DNA of 64,000 nt. It comes from Acetanaerobacterium elongatum (lineage in GTDB: Bacteria; Bacillota; Clostridia; Oscillospirales; Ruminococcaceae). The DNA lies in the NCBI RefSeq assembly GCF_900103835.1, contig NZ_FNID01000002.1, forward strand, positions 1 to 64,000, in the 5' to 3' direction. Position 1 is the first letter of the stretch. Each line of letters opens with the position of its first letter. Of the stretch, positions 17,064-25,387 are shown one piece after another. Both the position numbers and the translations under genes were made by a program. The notes under the pieces are model-generated. The model ran no database searches. It saw only the letters and a list, made by a program, of their open reading frames with translations, and was not told the origin of the DNA.

Positions 17064-17781
17064 GGTTTATATTTATGACAATTTGTAGGGAACGACCCCG
17101 TGTCGTTCCGTTGTCAGCGGTAATATTGTATTAGCCTGCAAAAGGTTAAATTTGTAGGGAACGGTCTTGACCGTTCCACCTTAAAATTCTATAAATCTTT
17201 GGATTGTCCGTACCCGCACGGACAGGCGGCATCCTTTTTGAGTGCGTCAAAAAGGATGCAAAAACCGCTTTAGCTTGTGCGTCGGCACAAATCACTCGGC
17301 GATAAGCGTAGCGCTTCGAATATAGAATCGCTCAAAACGGCGCCAAACTCGCCGCGGCTCAAACAGTGGCACCGTTTTGTCGCGCTGAGGCGCGACCGCT
17401 CACGGTTCTACCGCAACGATGCGTACGCCTCGCGACCCCTTCGGGGAAGTGCCGACGCAGGGAAGATTACCGATACTATTCGGTAGAAAACGGAGTGGGG
17501 GAACAGGCTCTGTTTATTTTGTAGGGGCAGACCTATGTGTCTACCCTGTTAAAGACTAAATTCGTAGGGAACGGTCTTGACCGTTCCGGTTATTATCCTA
17601 TCAGACTACAAAAGAGAAAGCGTGCTCGCTTATCTGCAATACAGGGGTACTCGTTCGGGGGCGAAGCCCCCGGACATCTCTCCCCCTCCCGCATAGGAGC
17701 GTTTGATTCTATGACAAGTTTGTGTGCGGGAAGGGGGTTGGGGGTGGGTATTCTTCTGCCCAATCGCAATGCAGAATAGTT
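17064..17781. repeat. Long non-coding region rich in palindromic repeats
   Basis: About 720 bp without a supported gene. It contains copies of the dispersed palindrome at 17082-17109 (GGAACGACCCCGTGTCGTTCC), 17151-17177, 17519-17547 and 17562-17587; the second and fourth share GGAACGGTCTTGACCGTTCC. The middle part (about 17200-17500) holds many interlocking inverted repeats (for example TTTTTGAGTGCGTCAAAAA at 17235-17253 and GTCGCGCTGAGGCGCGAC) and looks like one structured repetitive element. Frames at 17277-17486 and 17537-17779 have no ribosome binding site or family signature. Confidence 0.6.
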
Positions 17782-17813
17782 AACGAGGGCAGCCGTTCGG
17801 CTGCCCTCGTTTC
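17782..17813. terminator. Strong hairpin downstream of degV
   Basis: A 14-bp perfect stem (17782-17795 with 17798-17811) on a two-base loop sits just past the degV stop, which is read from the right. On the plus strand it is followed by TTTCAT; it may stop transcription from both sides. Confidence 0.65.
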
Positions 17814-17821
17814 ATAATCAG

Positions 17822-18700
17822 TTATCTTCTCTTTTTCCCCAGATAAGCCACGCCCACAACCTCCGGCCCGCTGTTAATCGCTATGCACGCGCCTATGTAG
17901 TAGATGCCCACCGGCGGGTGCCCAAGCTCCTTGGTAAGCACCTTCGCCAGCTCGTCGGCTACGCCGTCGCGGGAGCCGCGCACCAGCAGGTAGGGGGCCT
18001 TGCGGTCGTCCATGCGCTGTTTGACAAGCTCGGCAATGCGCGGGTTTACGGATTTATCACCGCGCACCTTGTCTTCAATCTTCATGGAGCCGTCGATGAT
18101 GCTGATAACAGGCCTAAGCCCCAGCACCTCGCCCACAAACGCAGCCGCCACGCCGATGCGCCCGGACTTTTTGGCGTACTCAAGCGTAAAGGGGGTAAAC
18201 AGAATCTCCACGCGGGTAAAGTAATCGGTGAGGTAGTCAGCGGCTTCCTTCGCCGTTTTGCCCTCGCGCACCATCTTAACGGCCTCGATTACCGGCAGGC
18301 CGTAGGACATGGTGTAGTTTAGGGAGTCCACCACAAAGATTTCAAGGCTTTCGGCCTTCTCGGGGTGCTCGTCGAAGTACATGTTTTTCGCAAGGCTTGC
18401 GGCGTCGAACATCGAGGAGCCGGTGGAGCTGATGGTGGTAACGATAATCGCCTGAGCGCCCTGCGCGAACGCTTTTTCGTATTCGTCCAGGTAGGTAATT
18501 GCCGTGATATGCGCGGTGGTGGGGACAGCCTGGCTTTCCTTAAGGATGTCGTAAAACTCGTGCGAGTTGAAGTCTACACGCTCAAGATAGCCTCTGCCGT
18601 CTACCGTAATGGGGATGGGCAGCACCTTGATACCGTAGGCCTGCGCGTCGCTTTCCGGCAGATCGCACGCCGAATCGGTTATAAACTTAACTTTGGTCAT
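17822..18700 (-). CDS. DegV family fatty-acid-binding protein
   Basis: A 292-residue DegV protein. The opening KFITDSACDLPESDAQAYGI and the pocket loops TAHITAITYLDEYEKAF and TISSTGSSMF are the family signatures. DegV/FakB proteins hold a fatty acid and present it to the kinase FakA to make acyl phosphate. A second DegV lies at 46767-47642 and a stand-alone FakA-like domain at 30179-30430; no full-length FakA is in the window. A gap of 99 bp separates it from trmL upstream. Confidence 0.9.
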   Translation of the reverse strand: MTKVKFITDSACDLPESDAQAYGIKVLPIPITVDGRGYLERVDFNSHEFYDILKESQAVPTTAHITAITYLDEYEKAFAQGAQAIIVTTISSTGSSMFDAASLAKNMYFDEHPEKAESLEIFVVDSLNYTMSYGLPVIEAVKMVREGKTAKEAADYLTDYFTRVEILFTPFTLEYAKKSGRIGVAAAFVGEVLGLRPVISIIDGSMKIEDKVRGDKSVNPRIAELVKQRMDDRKAPYLLVRGSRDGVADELAKVLTKELGHPPVGIYYIGACIAINSGPEVVGVAYLGKKRR

Positions 18701-18799
18701 GCTGTTTTGTTCTCCTTATCCGGCGCGTAGCGCCCTATTCTTCACTCAATTCACTCAATATACAAACGATGTTATCCTTATAATCATTACAGATAGGGT

Positions 18800-19309
18800 T
18801 TACAGCGCCTCGTTCCAATCAAATTTCGTCAGGCTGCCCTCGTTTTTCAGCTCGGGGAAGCCCCACTGGCGCAGTACCTCGTACACCCCGATGGCTACGG
18901 AGTTGGAGAGGTTTAAGCTGCGTGCATCGTTAATCATCGGCATACGCAGGCAGCGCGAGGGGTTTTTAAACAGCAGCTGCTCGGGCAGGCCCGCGTCCTC
19001 ACGCCCGAACACCAGATAGCTGTTGTCGGGGTAGGTCATATCCGAATACACATGCCGCCCCTTGGTGGTGAAATAGAAATACTCCCCGCCCGCGGTTTTG
19101 GCAAAGAAATCGGCGAGGTTATCGTAGTAGGTGATGTCTAAAAAGTGCCAGTAATCCAGGCCCGCGCGTTTAAGCTCCTTGTCGCTGGGCTCAAACCCCA
19201 TGGGGCGCACCAGATGCAGCCTTGCCCCCGTCACCGCGCAGGTGCGCGCGATGTTGCCGGTGTTTTGCGGGATGCGCGGCTCTACCAGAACAATGTTTAA
19301 TCTGCTCAT
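18800..19309 (-). CDS. trmL: tRNA (cytidine/uridine-34-2'-O)-methyltransferase TrmL
   Basis: A 169-residue SPOUT-family methyltransferase that methylates the wobble ribose of certain leucine tRNAs using S-adenosylmethionine. The whole protein matches the compact TrmL form: LNIVLVEPRIPQNTGNIART near the N-terminus, LVFGREDAGLP in the middle, and the knot motif RMPMINDARSLNLSNSVAI near the C-terminus. It has no extra RNA-binding domain, as is usual for TrmL. Confidence 0.94.
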   Translation of the reverse strand: MSRLNIVLVEPRIPQNTGNIARTCAVTGARLHLVRPMGFEPSDKELKRAGLDYWHFLDITYYDNLADFFAKTAGGEYFYFTTKGRHVYSDMTYPDNSYLVFGREDAGLPEQLLFKNPSRCLRMPMINDARSLNLSNSVAIGVYEVLRQWGFPELKNEGSLTKFDWNEAL

Positions 19310-19597
19310 CTATCGTAACTTCCTTAATATTAGAGGTATATACTCTATTAAACACTAAAATGCCGGTTTAGGCAATACGAATTTGTGATTGTGGAGGTTT
19401 TTCCATTGGCGTTGGTATGTACGCAACAAGAATAAGGGAGCGGCTGTAGCCGCTCCGTGAATGGCATAATGCTGTTTATGAAATACCATGCAGCCTCTGT
19501 AATGCGGCTAGCTCATCGCATTCTACCGCCGCAGCCTTGGATGTGCCGTTCTTACTTACCCGTATGTTCAGGGCAGTAATTCTTTCCGTGATACGGC
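19310..19597. other. Intergenic region with hairpin and a coding-like remnant
   Basis: This 288-bp gap has a GGAGCGGCT/AGCCGCTCC hairpin at 19437-19456, another member of the palindrome family. On the minus strand a frame ending at TAA 19476-19478 reads like protein (NIRVSKNGTSKAAAVECDEL) for about 38 codons, but has no start codon or ribosome binding site outside the upstream kinase gene; it may be a decayed gene end or chance. Confidence 0.35.
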
Positions 19598-20182
19598 TTA
19601 CCCTTCCAGAAGCTTCACCGTCCGCTTGAGTGATTCTGAAAACTCCTCGTCGGTGGAGTTTTTGAAGATAATCAAGTCATCCTTTACCTTAGGGTCATCG
19701 AAGGTGGTGGGGATGGTGAAGTTGCAGGTGGCGATGTATTTGTCCCAGTGCGTAAGTTTCCAGGTGTCGCGGTCGGAATTGCGGGCAATCATCCTTTGGC
19801 GGCACACCTCAATCTCGGTTTGCACCCATACCACGGCAAGGGTTGCGCCCTTTTCGGCAAGCTGCTTCGTTAAGGCATGGATATAGGCGGCGCTGCGGAT
19901 CTCCTGCGAAAACGGCGCGTTAATCAGCACAATGTCATCGTAGTCCAGCGCCTCCATGGCTAGCGCCACGATGGTTTCGTACTCGTAATCGCGGATATTC
20001 TTCTTAAAAAATTCCGAGCTGCGGTCGTATTCCTGCCCCGCCACCGCAAAAATCTGTTTGGAAAGCGGGATGAGGGTGTCCTTATCCAGGTAAACCACGT
20101 GGCTGAGTGCCTTAGCCAGCTGCTTGGATACATAGGTCTTTCCGCTGGCGGGTGGGGAGGTAACCAGAATCAGCTTTTTCAT
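19598..20182 (-). CDS. P-loop kinase-like ATPase
   Basis: A 194-residue protein starting at MKKLILVTSPPASGKTYVSK, whose Walker A loop (PPASGKT) opens right after the first strand, as in adenylate-kinase-like and zeta-toxin-like small kinases. QTEIEVCRQRMIARNSDRD resembles the lid region of such kinases. The start at 20182 is preferred because GCGAGG lies upstream and the fold begins there; the longer frame to 20332 has no Shine-Dalgarno. Substrate unknown; no antitoxin-like partner is adjacent. Confidence 0.75.
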   Translation of the reverse strand: MKKLILVTSPPASGKTYVSKQLAKALSHVVYLDKDTLIPLSKQIFAVAGQEYDRSSEFFKKNIRDYEYETIVALAMEALDYDDIVLINAPFSQEIRSAAYIHALTKQLAEKGATLAVVWVQTEIEVCRQRMIARNSDRDTWKLTHWDKYIATCNFTIPTTFDDPKVKDDLIIFKNSTDEEFSESLKRTVKLLEG

Positions 20183-20337
20183 CTGCTTGATGCCTCGCTT
20201 CATTGTGGCATTTTCTGTCTTTATACTATGCGCTTCTGTGCAGAATGTTTCGTTAGGCTGCTTATTTGAAATTAGTATTATAGTAGCACAAACCCTTGGC
20301 GAATGACAGCACATTATATGAACAGAAAACAAAACCT

Positions 20338-20440
20338 CTCATGAATACCCCCAAGCAAAAATGTCTGCTTGCCGCAGACATTTTTAGCGGTATTGCTCCG
20401 GCGGCGCATGTCCGCCTGCGCAATGTTATTTCGATTTATA
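20338..20440 (-). repeat. 103-bp dispersed repeat, copy 1
   Basis: This copy is the reverse complement of 24706-24808 with about four mismatches (96% identity). It contains two nested hairpins: TTGC...GCAA enclosing GGCGG..CCGCC, and AAAAATGTCTGC/GCAGACATTTTT. It lies just downstream of the WYL regulator gene. The pairing with copy 2 was found by direct comparison. Confidence 0.85.
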
Positions 20441-20474
20441 TTCTTTTAACAACCTAACCCCTCTTGCGGGATTA

Positions 20475-21383
20475 TTAATCGTTATAGAATGCTGCCATCC
20501 TTTTTAAACGTTCACCGATTCCGCGGCGTACCTCGGGCGGGCCCAGTACCTCGGCCTGATCGCCGTAGGAAAGCAGGTAGCCGTACAGCCATTCCCCCTG
20601 CGGAAAGTCACTGTGAATGGTGAAGCTGCCGTCGGGGTTTTTGGTGATGTTTTCTTCGTCAAACTCGTCGTAGACGCGAAAGGCCAGCTGTTCGCCCATG
20701 TGCAGGGTAATGGGTACCATTACTCCGTTAAAGGGGTGATCCTCCCCGGTGTAGGGGGTGTCGGGTATTTCACGCGTAAAGGTTTCGCCGGTGCCCACCG
20801 GGTTTTTGATGCGGGAGAGCTTAAAGATTCGAAGCTCCTGCTTCTTGCGGCAGAACGCGTAGAGATACCAGTCCTGCCCCTTGAAGATCAGCCGAAGCGG
20901 TTCCGCGGTTCGGGCTGATTTTTCGCCCATGGAATTGTAATAGTCAAACGCCAGCACCTCGCCGCGCAGGATGCACTGCTTAAGCAGCGCAAACTTTTCG
21001 CGCTCCTTTGTACCGCCGCCCCAATAGGTGAAGTCCACATCCAGCCATGCAGTGCGCTTTTTGCCAAAAAGTGCTGCGAGCTTGGTAAGTGTCTGCTCGG
21101 CGCCAGGAACCTCGATGGCGCTCAGGCTCTGCAGGGAGGCCATGATGTCCTGCTGCTCCTGCTCGGTAAGCAGCGATTTATCAATCGTAAAGCCGCCCAG
21201 CAGACGAATCCCCCCGTGCTTGCCTTTGCAGGTATACACCGGTATGCCAGCACTGCTGAGCACGTCGATATCGCGGTAAACGGTACGGGTTGAAATCTCA
21301 AACCGCTCGGCAAACTCGGCTGCCGTAACGTGGCCTCGTTCGGTGAGCAGGTATACCATCTCAAACAGGCGCTGCATCTGCAT
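20475..21383 (-). CDS. WYL-domain transcriptional regulator (YafY type)
   Basis: A 302-residue regulator: N-terminal winged helix (MQRLFEMVYLLTERGHVTAA, then FEISTRTVYRDIDVLSSAGI), then a WYL domain (the FKGQDWYLYAFCRKKQELR segment) that senses ligands, and a C-terminal extension. The start at 21383 follows GGAGGGG with 9-base spacing; the longer frame to 21413 does not. It lies 50 bp downstream of the binding-protein gene on the same strand, so the two may form an operon. Confidence 0.88.
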   Translation of the reverse strand: MQMQRLFEMVYLLTERGHVTAAEFAERFEISTRTVYRDIDVLSSAGIPVYTCKGKHGGIRLLGGFTIDKSLLTEQEQQDIMASLQSLSAIEVPGAEQTLTKLAALFGKKRTAWLDVDFTYWGGGTKEREKFALLKQCILRGEVLAFDYYNSMGEKSARTAEPLRLIFKGQDWYLYAFCRKKQELRIFKLSRIKNPVGTGETFTREIPDTPYTGEDHPFNGVMVPITLHMGEQLAFRVYDEFDEENITKNPDGSFTIHSDFPQGEWLYGYLLSYGDQAEVLGPPEVRRGIGERLKRMAAFYND

Positions 21384-21433
21384 AATTTTTGTCCCCTCCG
21401 GCGCAAACGCCATAACCGTCTCTTGATGTTATG

Positions 21434-22705
21434 TCAGCTTGTTTTACCTTGCGCAAAAAGCTCGGTGATATCCTCTTGAATCTGTGCGCGGCTTCGGGTG
21501 CCCGAAACATAGGCCTGCAGCGCAAGCCCCAGCGGCTGCTCGATATCGTTCGGGCTTTCAAAAATCCACCAGGTACAGGTTTGCTTTTGCTTGATGGCCT
21601 CGGCAGCCTGAACCGAAAGCGGTGTATCCGGTACCGGTACATCCTTTTGAGGCGAGAGCTGCTTTACCTGATTCGGCACCCAGCACTTACCGTACTCTGA
21701 GGTAATCAGCCAGTTTAAGAAGGTAAGCGCTTCGTCCAACACCTTGGAATCCTTATAAACCCGCAGGGTGAGGTTGGAATCAGCGGCGATAACGCCTGTG
21801 CCGTTTAAACGCGGTGCCGGCAGGTACCCAAGCTTCAACTCGGGGTTTTGGTTTAGGATGGTTTGCTCGGCCCACGAGCCCTGATGGATCATCGCTGCCT
21901 TGCCTGCGGCAAAATCTGAACACTGGCTGTCGAAGGTCGACTTCATCGGCTCAAGGCCGCCATACTGCTTTACAAGATCGAGCACGTCCAGCGCAAAGGC
22001 AGTTTCGGGCAGTTCCCCTACCTTGACGGTACCCTGACGGGTGGCCTCAAGCAGGCCGTGGTAATCCCCCGAATTCACGTCACTCATTGAGGGGTAGAAG
22101 GTTTGGGGCAGCACCCACCAATCGGCAAAGCCGGTGGCAAAAGGCTGAATGTTGTTTTGGCTGAGCTTCTCACACACCGCGCGGTATTCATCAAGGGTTT
22201 GCGGAAGCGCGGTGATGCCTGCAGCACCAAACAACGTCTTATTGTAAATGAAGGAATGGGATTGTACCAGCAGCGGGCAACCCCAAATGCGGCCGTTTAC
22301 TGTAACACCGCCCAGCAGGGCAGGTTCGATATTCTGGATAAACGGCTGATCGTCCAGCGCATACAAATACCTCTGATATAGGTAATTATCGTTGTAGGCA
22401 CTGGTAATAAAGATATCGGGTGCTTCACCGGCATTCAGCTTGGTTTTTAATACCGTACCGTAGTCATCCCGCCGAACATCCATTTGTATGATTACGTTTG
22501 AACGGTAGGCCTCATAGACATCTTTCATCTGGCGGTACTGCTTGTCAAGCTCGGGGCTGTTCAGCATTAGGTTCAGCTCAATCTTTTCGTGTGCAACAGG
22601 TTGTTCGGGCTGGGCTGCCGGGTATTCTGTTTCCATCCTCACACAGCCGAAGCAAAGCGCAAGAATTACAGAAACGGCAAGAGCTCTAAAAAGGATTGTT
22701 TTCAT
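21434..22705 (-). CDS. Extracellular solute-binding lipoprotein, family 1
   Basis: A 423-residue sugar-type ABC binding protein. The signal ends in a lipobox, LCFGC (Cys about 21), so it should be lipid-anchored. Mature features include QMDVRRDDYGTVLKTKLNAG and DIFITSAYND near the N-terminus and the KAAMIHQGSWAEQ motif typical of this family. GGGAGGA precedes the ATG. It is divergent from the histidine-kinase-like gene, and no permease or ATPase genes are nearby, so it may serve as a sensor partner or use a transporter encoded elsewhere. Confidence 0.88.
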   Translation of the reverse strand: MKTILFRALAVSVILALCFGCVRMETEYPAAQPEQPVAHEKIELNLMLNSPELDKQYRQMKDVYEAYRSNVIIQMDVRRDDYGTVLKTKLNAGEAPDIFITSAYNDNYLYQRYLYALDDQPFIQNIEPALLGGVTVNGRIWGCPLLVQSHSFIYNKTLFGAAGITALPQTLDEYRAVCEKLSQNNIQPFATGFADWWVLPQTFYPSMSDVNSGDYHGLLEATRQGTVKVGELPETAFALDVLDLVKQYGGLEPMKSTFDSQCSDFAAGKAAMIHQGSWAEQTILNQNPELKLGYLPAPRLNGTGVIAADSNLTLRVYKDSKVLDEALTFLNWLITSEYGKCWVPNQVKQLSPQKDVPVPDTPLSVQAAEAIKQKQTCTWWIFESPNDIEQPLGLALQAYVSGTRSRAQIQEDITELFAQGKTS

Positions 22706-22886
22706 ATTAACTGTCCTCCCCGCCGGCTGCTTTATTATCCCATTATTTTGATATTAGTATATCCTTTTTAATAGATTTTGTAAATTATATAGTAAAAATT
22801 TTATATAAAACATTTAAATTTTCTGAGAAAACGTGCTATAATAAACTAAATTGCCGTTTTGTGCAAAACGCAGAAGGATGAAGGGT
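22706..22886. promoter_or_regulatory. Divergent A/T-rich control region
   Basis: The 181-bp region between the binding-protein gene (left) and the sensor gene (right) is strongly A/T-rich. A TATAAT at about 22840-22845 is a likely -10 box for the sensor gene; no good -35 box could be assigned. Confidence 0.4.
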
Positions 22887-24653
22887 ATGGCTTTCGATAT
22901 GCTGAGAACAAAAAGACAAAAAAAATCGATAACGATTTCGGCAAAACTGGCGCTGGTAATGGCGTTTTCTTTGCTTGCCTGCTTATTGCTGCTGTTGGGG
23001 TATATGGCGCGCGGCATGGTAAACAGCATGAGGTTGGGGCAAGCCTCTAAAGAGACAGCTGTTGTAGAGATGCGCCTAGGCGAGCTCGAAAACTACTACG
23101 CAACGCTCAAAAGCTATTCAATCTCGATTCGCAACGACGAGAAGTTCATGAAGATTATCAGTATGCCGGAGAGTACCTTTGAGGGTGGGGAGTATGTTAA
23201 AACGCTGCTTCGCAATATCTACTACTCGCGCAACGATATACACTCCTTTAAGGTTTATCTGCTGGGTGAGGACAAAAACTACACCTTTGAGGTGGGAAAC
23301 ACCGATGTAAAGGAGAATAAAAATCCCCCGAAAAACCAGATACCCGGGTTTACGGAATCGCTTTCAAATGGCGATTTTCTCTATATCAGCCCCAGTATGC
23401 AGAAGGATTGCCTTTTTACCGTTACAAGAACAATTATTGATATAAAAACACAAGAACCGCTGGCCGTTGTGGTGCTGGAGGTAGATGACTCCTTTTTTAA
23501 AGCCATTGCCCGGGACAGCAGCCGTATTCTTGCACTGCTGGATTCCGGAAACCGGCTGTATTATTCCACCAATACCTCAATCGTCAATGCCACCAATATG
23601 CTTTACCTAAGCCCCTATCTGGTGGGACAGGCCTCTGCGGCGGGTTCGGTTGCCCAGATTAAGAAGGATTACTACCTTCTGGCCTATGATACCTCCAAAG
23701 ATACCGGCTGGCGGCTTGTAAGCCTTGAGCCGGAAAGCGTGATTTTTCAGGCGGTGTTGAATAACAGTATAAGATTTATGGGGGTTGCTCTTTCACTAGC
23801 CTTAATTGGTGCGCTGGTATTTTTCTTATATATCCGTCGTCTTGCCAAGCCTTTATATGCTCTTTCAGACGCGATGGGCAGCCTTGCTGAAGGGAAGCCC
23901 GCCGTTTTGGAGAATATTAAAGGCGGGTTGGAGGGAGAGCTTTTAAACAAACGGTTTTTAGCACTTTCAGACAGGATTGAGACGCTTCAAAATCAGAACA
24001 GCGATATCCTGCAGCAGGAGCAGGCCCTGCGGCTGGAGGCACTGGAGGCAACCTTCAACCCCTATTTTTTGTGCCATGTGCTGCAGTCGATACAGCTGAC
24101 GGCGATGCGCAACGGGCAGGATGAGATTCAAACCATGACCCAAACGCTCTACTCCATGGTGGACTATGCCATGAACGCCGAAAAATGTATGAGTGTTGCC
24201 AAAGAGGTGGAGCATGTAAAGGAGTATCTCTTCTTAGAGCGCGTTCAGGTAAATGACCGTCTGGAGTACCGTATTACCGCCGATAAACAGGTTAACGGCC
24301 TGAAGGTACCCAAAATTCTTTTGCAGCCGATGGTGGAAAGCTCGATTATGCGTTCGCTTGAAAACCACCGTGACAGCTTATTCATCGATATTAGGATTGC
24401 TCTTAATGGCAATGTACTTACCGTAACGGTGCAGGATGACGCAGGGGCAACGGCGGCGCAGGCAGAGGAGATTAAGAGGCAGACAGGTCAGCTTCAGCAT
24501 ACGGCAAAGCAGGGGATTACCGGCACCAGCCTTGCAAACCTTGCGGCGCGTATCGGATTGATGTATGGCGAAAGCGCAAGCTTCAACCTCACCCGAGAGG
24601 GAGAGGATACCGTTTGCCTTACCCTGAGCATTCAGCAGGATGAGGAAACTTAG
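22887..24653 (+). CDS. YesM-like sensor kinase with degenerate catalytic residues
   Basis: A 588-residue membrane sensor: helix at about 19-39, a ~250-residue outer domain, a second helix at about 295-317, a HAMP-like linker, then His_kinase and HATPase regions as in YesM/LytS-type kinases. The usual NPHFLYN phosphorylation box reads FNPYFLCHVLQ, so the acceptor His is Tyr (residue 393). The N-box, normally QPLVENAIxHG, reads QPMVESSIMRS, with Ser at 485 for the Mg/ATP-binding Asn. The late G-box is partly kept (GTSLANLAARIGLMYG). It may be a pseudokinase or bind ATP abnormally. No response regulator gene is adjacent. ATG 22887 is preferred for Shine-Dalgarno spacing. Confidence 0.85.
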   Translation: MAFDMLRTKRQKKSITISAKLALVMAFSLLACLLLLLGYMARGMVNSMRLGQASKETAVVEMRLGELENYYATLKSYSISIRNDEKFMKIISMPESTFEGGEYVKTLLRNIYYSRNDIHSFKVYLLGEDKNYTFEVGNTDVKENKNPPKNQIPGFTESLSNGDFLYISPSMQKDCLFTVTRTIIDIKTQEPLAVVVLEVDDSFFKAIARDSSRILALLDSGNRLYYSTNTSIVNATNMLYLSPYLVGQASAAGSVAQIKKDYYLLAYDTSKDTGWRLVSLEPESVIFQAVLNNSIRFMGVALSLALIGALVFFLYIRRLAKPLYALSDAMGSLAEGKPAVLENIKGGLEGELLNKRFLALSDRIETLQNQNSDILQQEQALRLEALEATFNPYFLCHVLQSIQLTAMRNGQDEIQTMTQTLYSMVDYAMNAEKCMSVAKEVEHVKEYLFLERVQVNDRLEYRITADKQVNGLKVPKILLQPMVESSIMRSLENHRDSLFIDIRIALNGNVLTVTVQDDAGATAAQAEEIKRQTGQLQHTAKQGITGTSLANLAARIGLMYGESASFNLTREGEDTVCLTLSIQQDEET

Positions 24654-24665
24654 ATTATAACAATG

Positions 24666-24691
24666 ACGCGGCAGAAATCATCTGCCGCGTT
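24666..24691 (+). terminator. Hairpin terminator, first copy of a 26-bp direct repeat
   Basis: ACGCGGCAGA/TCTGCCGCGT stem 13 bases after the sensor gene. The identical 26-bp sequence recurs at 24893-24918, where it is followed by TT. Only the distal copy has a T-tract, which suggests the original terminator was split by an insertion. Confidence 0.7.
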
Positions 24692-24705
24692 AGGCTGTCA
24701 AAAAG

Positions 24706-24808
24706 TATAAATTGAAATAACATTGCGCAGGCGGACATGCGCCGCCGGAGCAATACCGCTAAAAATGTCTGCGGTGAGCAGACATTTTTGCTTGGGGGTG
24801 TTCATGAG
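24706..24808 (+). repeat. 103-bp dispersed repeat, copy 2
   Basis: Inverted partner of 20338-20440, about 96% identical. Together with the following GGGGGAC...GTCCCCC palindrome (about 24809-24861) and the hairpin GAGCGTGTCGAG/CTCGACACGCTC (24866-24892) it fills the ~200 bp between the two copies of the 26-bp direct repeat. Confidence 0.85.
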
Positions 24809-24892
24809 GGGGACGGCTGAGGAACCAAACCACTTGGTTTGGTGACGAACGAAGTCCCCCTTATGGAGCGTGTCGAGTTTCTCGACACGCTC

Positions 24893-24918
24893 ACGCGGCA
24901 GAAATCATCTGCCGCGTT
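24893..24918. terminator. Hairpin terminator, second copy of the 26-bp direct repeat
   Basis: Exact second copy of 24666-24691, followed on the plus strand by a T-tract. It also lies directly beyond the stop of the minus-strand VOC gene and could end that transcript. Confidence 0.7.
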
Positions 24919-24919
24919 T

Positions 24920-25309
24920 TCATGTATCCCCTGCAGTTGAGTTGTGTTTAGCTAGGGGGCAGGTAAGCTCAATGATATTCCCCTCGCTGTCGGCAAACTC
25001 CAGCACCAGATTTGTGCCGATGGCAGTGAGCGGGAACACTATCGGGGCATGTAGCGCTTGAAGCCTTTCCAACGCGGTATCCAGACTGCTTACCGTTAGG
25101 CTAGGAAGGCAGTTGTTGCCCCAGCTTTTCGGTTCGTTCATCTTCTCGTGGGCAAACAGCCCGTATCGAAAACCTCCGATGTTAAAAACGCTGTAGATAT
25201 CGCTCTTTTCGGTTACCCTTTGCCCGAGAAGGTACTCGTAAAAGCGGATAGCTCTTTCCATATCCTTTACGCAGATATAGAGCGATTTCAGCTCAAAGAA
25301 TGGTTTCAT
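24920..25309 (-). CDS. VOC/glyoxalase family protein
   Basis: A 129-residue single VOC module. The beta-alpha-beta repeats start at SLYICVKDMERAIRFYEYLLG and at SLDTALERLQALH, closing with LVLEFADSEGNIIELTCP, the standard metal-edge strand. Such proteins bind a metal and act as isomerases, dioxygenases or drug-binding resistance proteins; function here is open. It lies among other small accessory genes on the minus strand. Confidence 0.85.
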   Translation of the reverse strand: MKPFFELKSLYICVKDMERAIRFYEYLLGQRVTEKSDIYSVFNIGGFRYGLFAHEKMNEPKSWGNNCLPSLTVSSLDTALERLQALHAPIVFPLTAIGTNLVLEFADSEGNIIELTCPLAKHNSTAGDT

Positions 25310-25387
25310 ATATCTCCTTAAATAGGAACGCCCCCTGTGATATGAGAAGGGGGCGATTCATTTGTAGCTTCAATATCTATGGGAAAG

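Noticed and set aside
17277-17779. Two small plus-strand frames
   Set aside because: They lie over repeats, lack ribosome binding sites and have unlikely composition.
19476-19600. Coding-like minus frame ending at 19476
   Set aside because: No start codon with ribosome binding site outside the kinase gene; kept only as a possible remnant.
20338-24808. Composite transposon bounded by the inverted 103-bp repeats
   Set aside because: No transposase between the repeats and no matching target duplication at the outer ends.
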